From the NCBI RefSeq assembly GCF_029212375.1, contig NZ_JARGNU010000005.1, positions 68,395 through 132,394 of the forward strand: a DNA stretch of 64,000 nucleotides. Direction: 5' to 3'. Positions 62,917-64,000 of the stretch are shown piece after piece (the stretch's first letter is position 1; every line of letters begins with the position of its first letter). The notes beneath the pieces were generated by a model. That model had not been told where the DNA came from. It did not search any database and worked only from the letters and a program-made list of their open reading frames with translations. The DNA is from Zhongshania sp. (GTDB lineage Bacteria > Pseudomonadota > Gammaproteobacteria > Pseudomonadales > Spongiibacteraceae). A program made the position numbers and the translations under genes.

Positions 62917-64000
62917 ATGCGTATCGGTGTACCCAAAGAAATCAAAGCTCAGGAATATCGTGTTGGTTTAACCCCACAAGCGGTCTTAATGCTCACGCAG
63001 CAGGGGCACCAAGTCTTATTGGAATCGGGCGCAGGTTTAGACTCGGGTTACCACGATGGGGAATTCCGCGCCAGCGGCGCTCAGATCCTTGCCAGCGTTG
63101 GTGAGCTATACCAGCAAGCCGAGCTGATCGTAAAAGTAAAAGAACCCCAAACCGAAGAAGTGGCGCGGCTGCGCGCAGGGCAAATGTTGTTTTGTTACTT
63201 GCATCTTGCCCCTAATCGCGCGCTTACCGATGCGCTTATTGCCAGTGGCGCCAATTGTATTGCCTACGAAACCATTACTGACGAGCATGGGCGCCTCCCG
63301 CTGCTCAAACCTATGAGCGAAATTGCTGGCCGCTTAGCCACCCAAGCCGGTGCTCACTGCCTAGAAAAAGCCCAAGGCGGTTCGGGAGTTTTGCTTGGTT
63401 CGGTTGCCGGTTTAGATCCAGGCCATGTCTTGATTTTTGGCGGTGGCGTGGTTGGTAGCAATGCCGCCGATGTGGCGCTGGGCATGGGTGCTAAAGTCAC
63501 ATTAATAGAACCCTTTGCGCCACGTCGCGCCAGTCTGGCTGCGCAGTTTACTAGCGATCGCTTTACCGCAATTGGCAGTGAGGGACTCGATTTGCCGAGC
63601 TTGCTGGCCGACGCCGATATGGTTGTTGGCGCCGCATTAGTACCAGGTGCCGCGGCCCCTAAGCTGTTAAGCGTTGAGGACCTCAAGTACTTGGCAGTGG
63701 GTTCTGTATTGGTTGACGTTGCCGTCGATCAAGGCGGTTGCTTTGCCACCACGCGGCCCACCACCCACTTGGCGCCAAGCTTTGTCGAGGCGGGGATTGT
63801 GCATTATTGCGTGGCCAACATTCCCAGCGCGGTGGCGCGCACCGCTACCCAAGCGCTCAGTCAGGCGAGCTTGCCCTATGTGCAAAAATTAGCAGCCAGT
63901 GGTTTGCAGGCGTGTTTAAACGCTAATCCTGGTTTGGCTGCAGGCTTAAGTGTGGCGCGGGGAATGTTGACCTGCCCAGCGGTTGCGGGCGCTCAGCAGC
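62917..64000 (+). CDS. ald: alanine dehydrogenase (partial, runs off the right edge)
   Basis: MRIGVPKEIKAQEYRVGLTPQAVLMLTQQGHQVLLESGAG..., HLAPNRALTDAL, LIFGGGVVGSNAADVALGMGA; no stop before position 64000. Confidence 0.93.
   Translation, partial: MRIGVPKEIKAQEYRVGLTPQAVLMLTQQGHQVLLESGAGLDSGYHDGEFRASGAQILASVGELYQQAELIVKVKEPQTEEVARLRAGQMLFCYLHLAPNRALTDALIASGANCIAYETITDEHGRLPLLKPMSEIAGRLATQAGAHCLEKAQGGSGVLLGSVAGLDPGHVLIFGGGVVGSNAADVALGMGAKVTLIEPFAPRRASLAAQFTSDRFTAIGSEGLDLPSLLADADMVVGAALVPGAAAPKLLSVEDLKYLAVGSVLVDVAVDQGGCFATTRPTTHLAPSFVEAGIVHYCVANIPSAVARTATQALSQASLPYVQKLAASGLQACLNANPGLAAGLSVARGMLTCPAVAGAQQ

Overview
The window is a mostly chromosomal, gammaproteobacterial-type segment (64 kb, marine-like gene content), densely coded on both strands. 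No rRNA, convincing tRNA or CRISPR array was seen. Ordinary blocks include rnfABCDGE, metG/apbC/dcd, purM-purN/DUF2066/perM-like/hda, ompA-like, fabV and a partial ald. The more unusual parts are: (i) an osmolyte locus, with an ectoine-catabolism operon (M20 deacylase, doeD-, doeA- and doeC-like) divergent from a HAD-GT20 fusion (GgpPS-like glucosylglycerol-phosphate synthase/phosphatase) and a GH13_18 phosphorylase; (ii) a compact signalling module with a PilJ-type membrane sensor carrying Hpt and CheA-type ATPase domains, a stand-alone CheY and a CheX-like phosphatase; (iii) a nested IS scar, where an intact IS4-type element with 19-bp perfect inverted repeats sits in a decayed IS630 copy and also truncates a neighbouring phosphodiesterase gene; (iv) a NasA-like molybdoenzyme paired with a single-polypeptide DmsB-DmsC fusion. 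All functional calls come from reading the translated sequence and recalled family knowledge; no database search was run.
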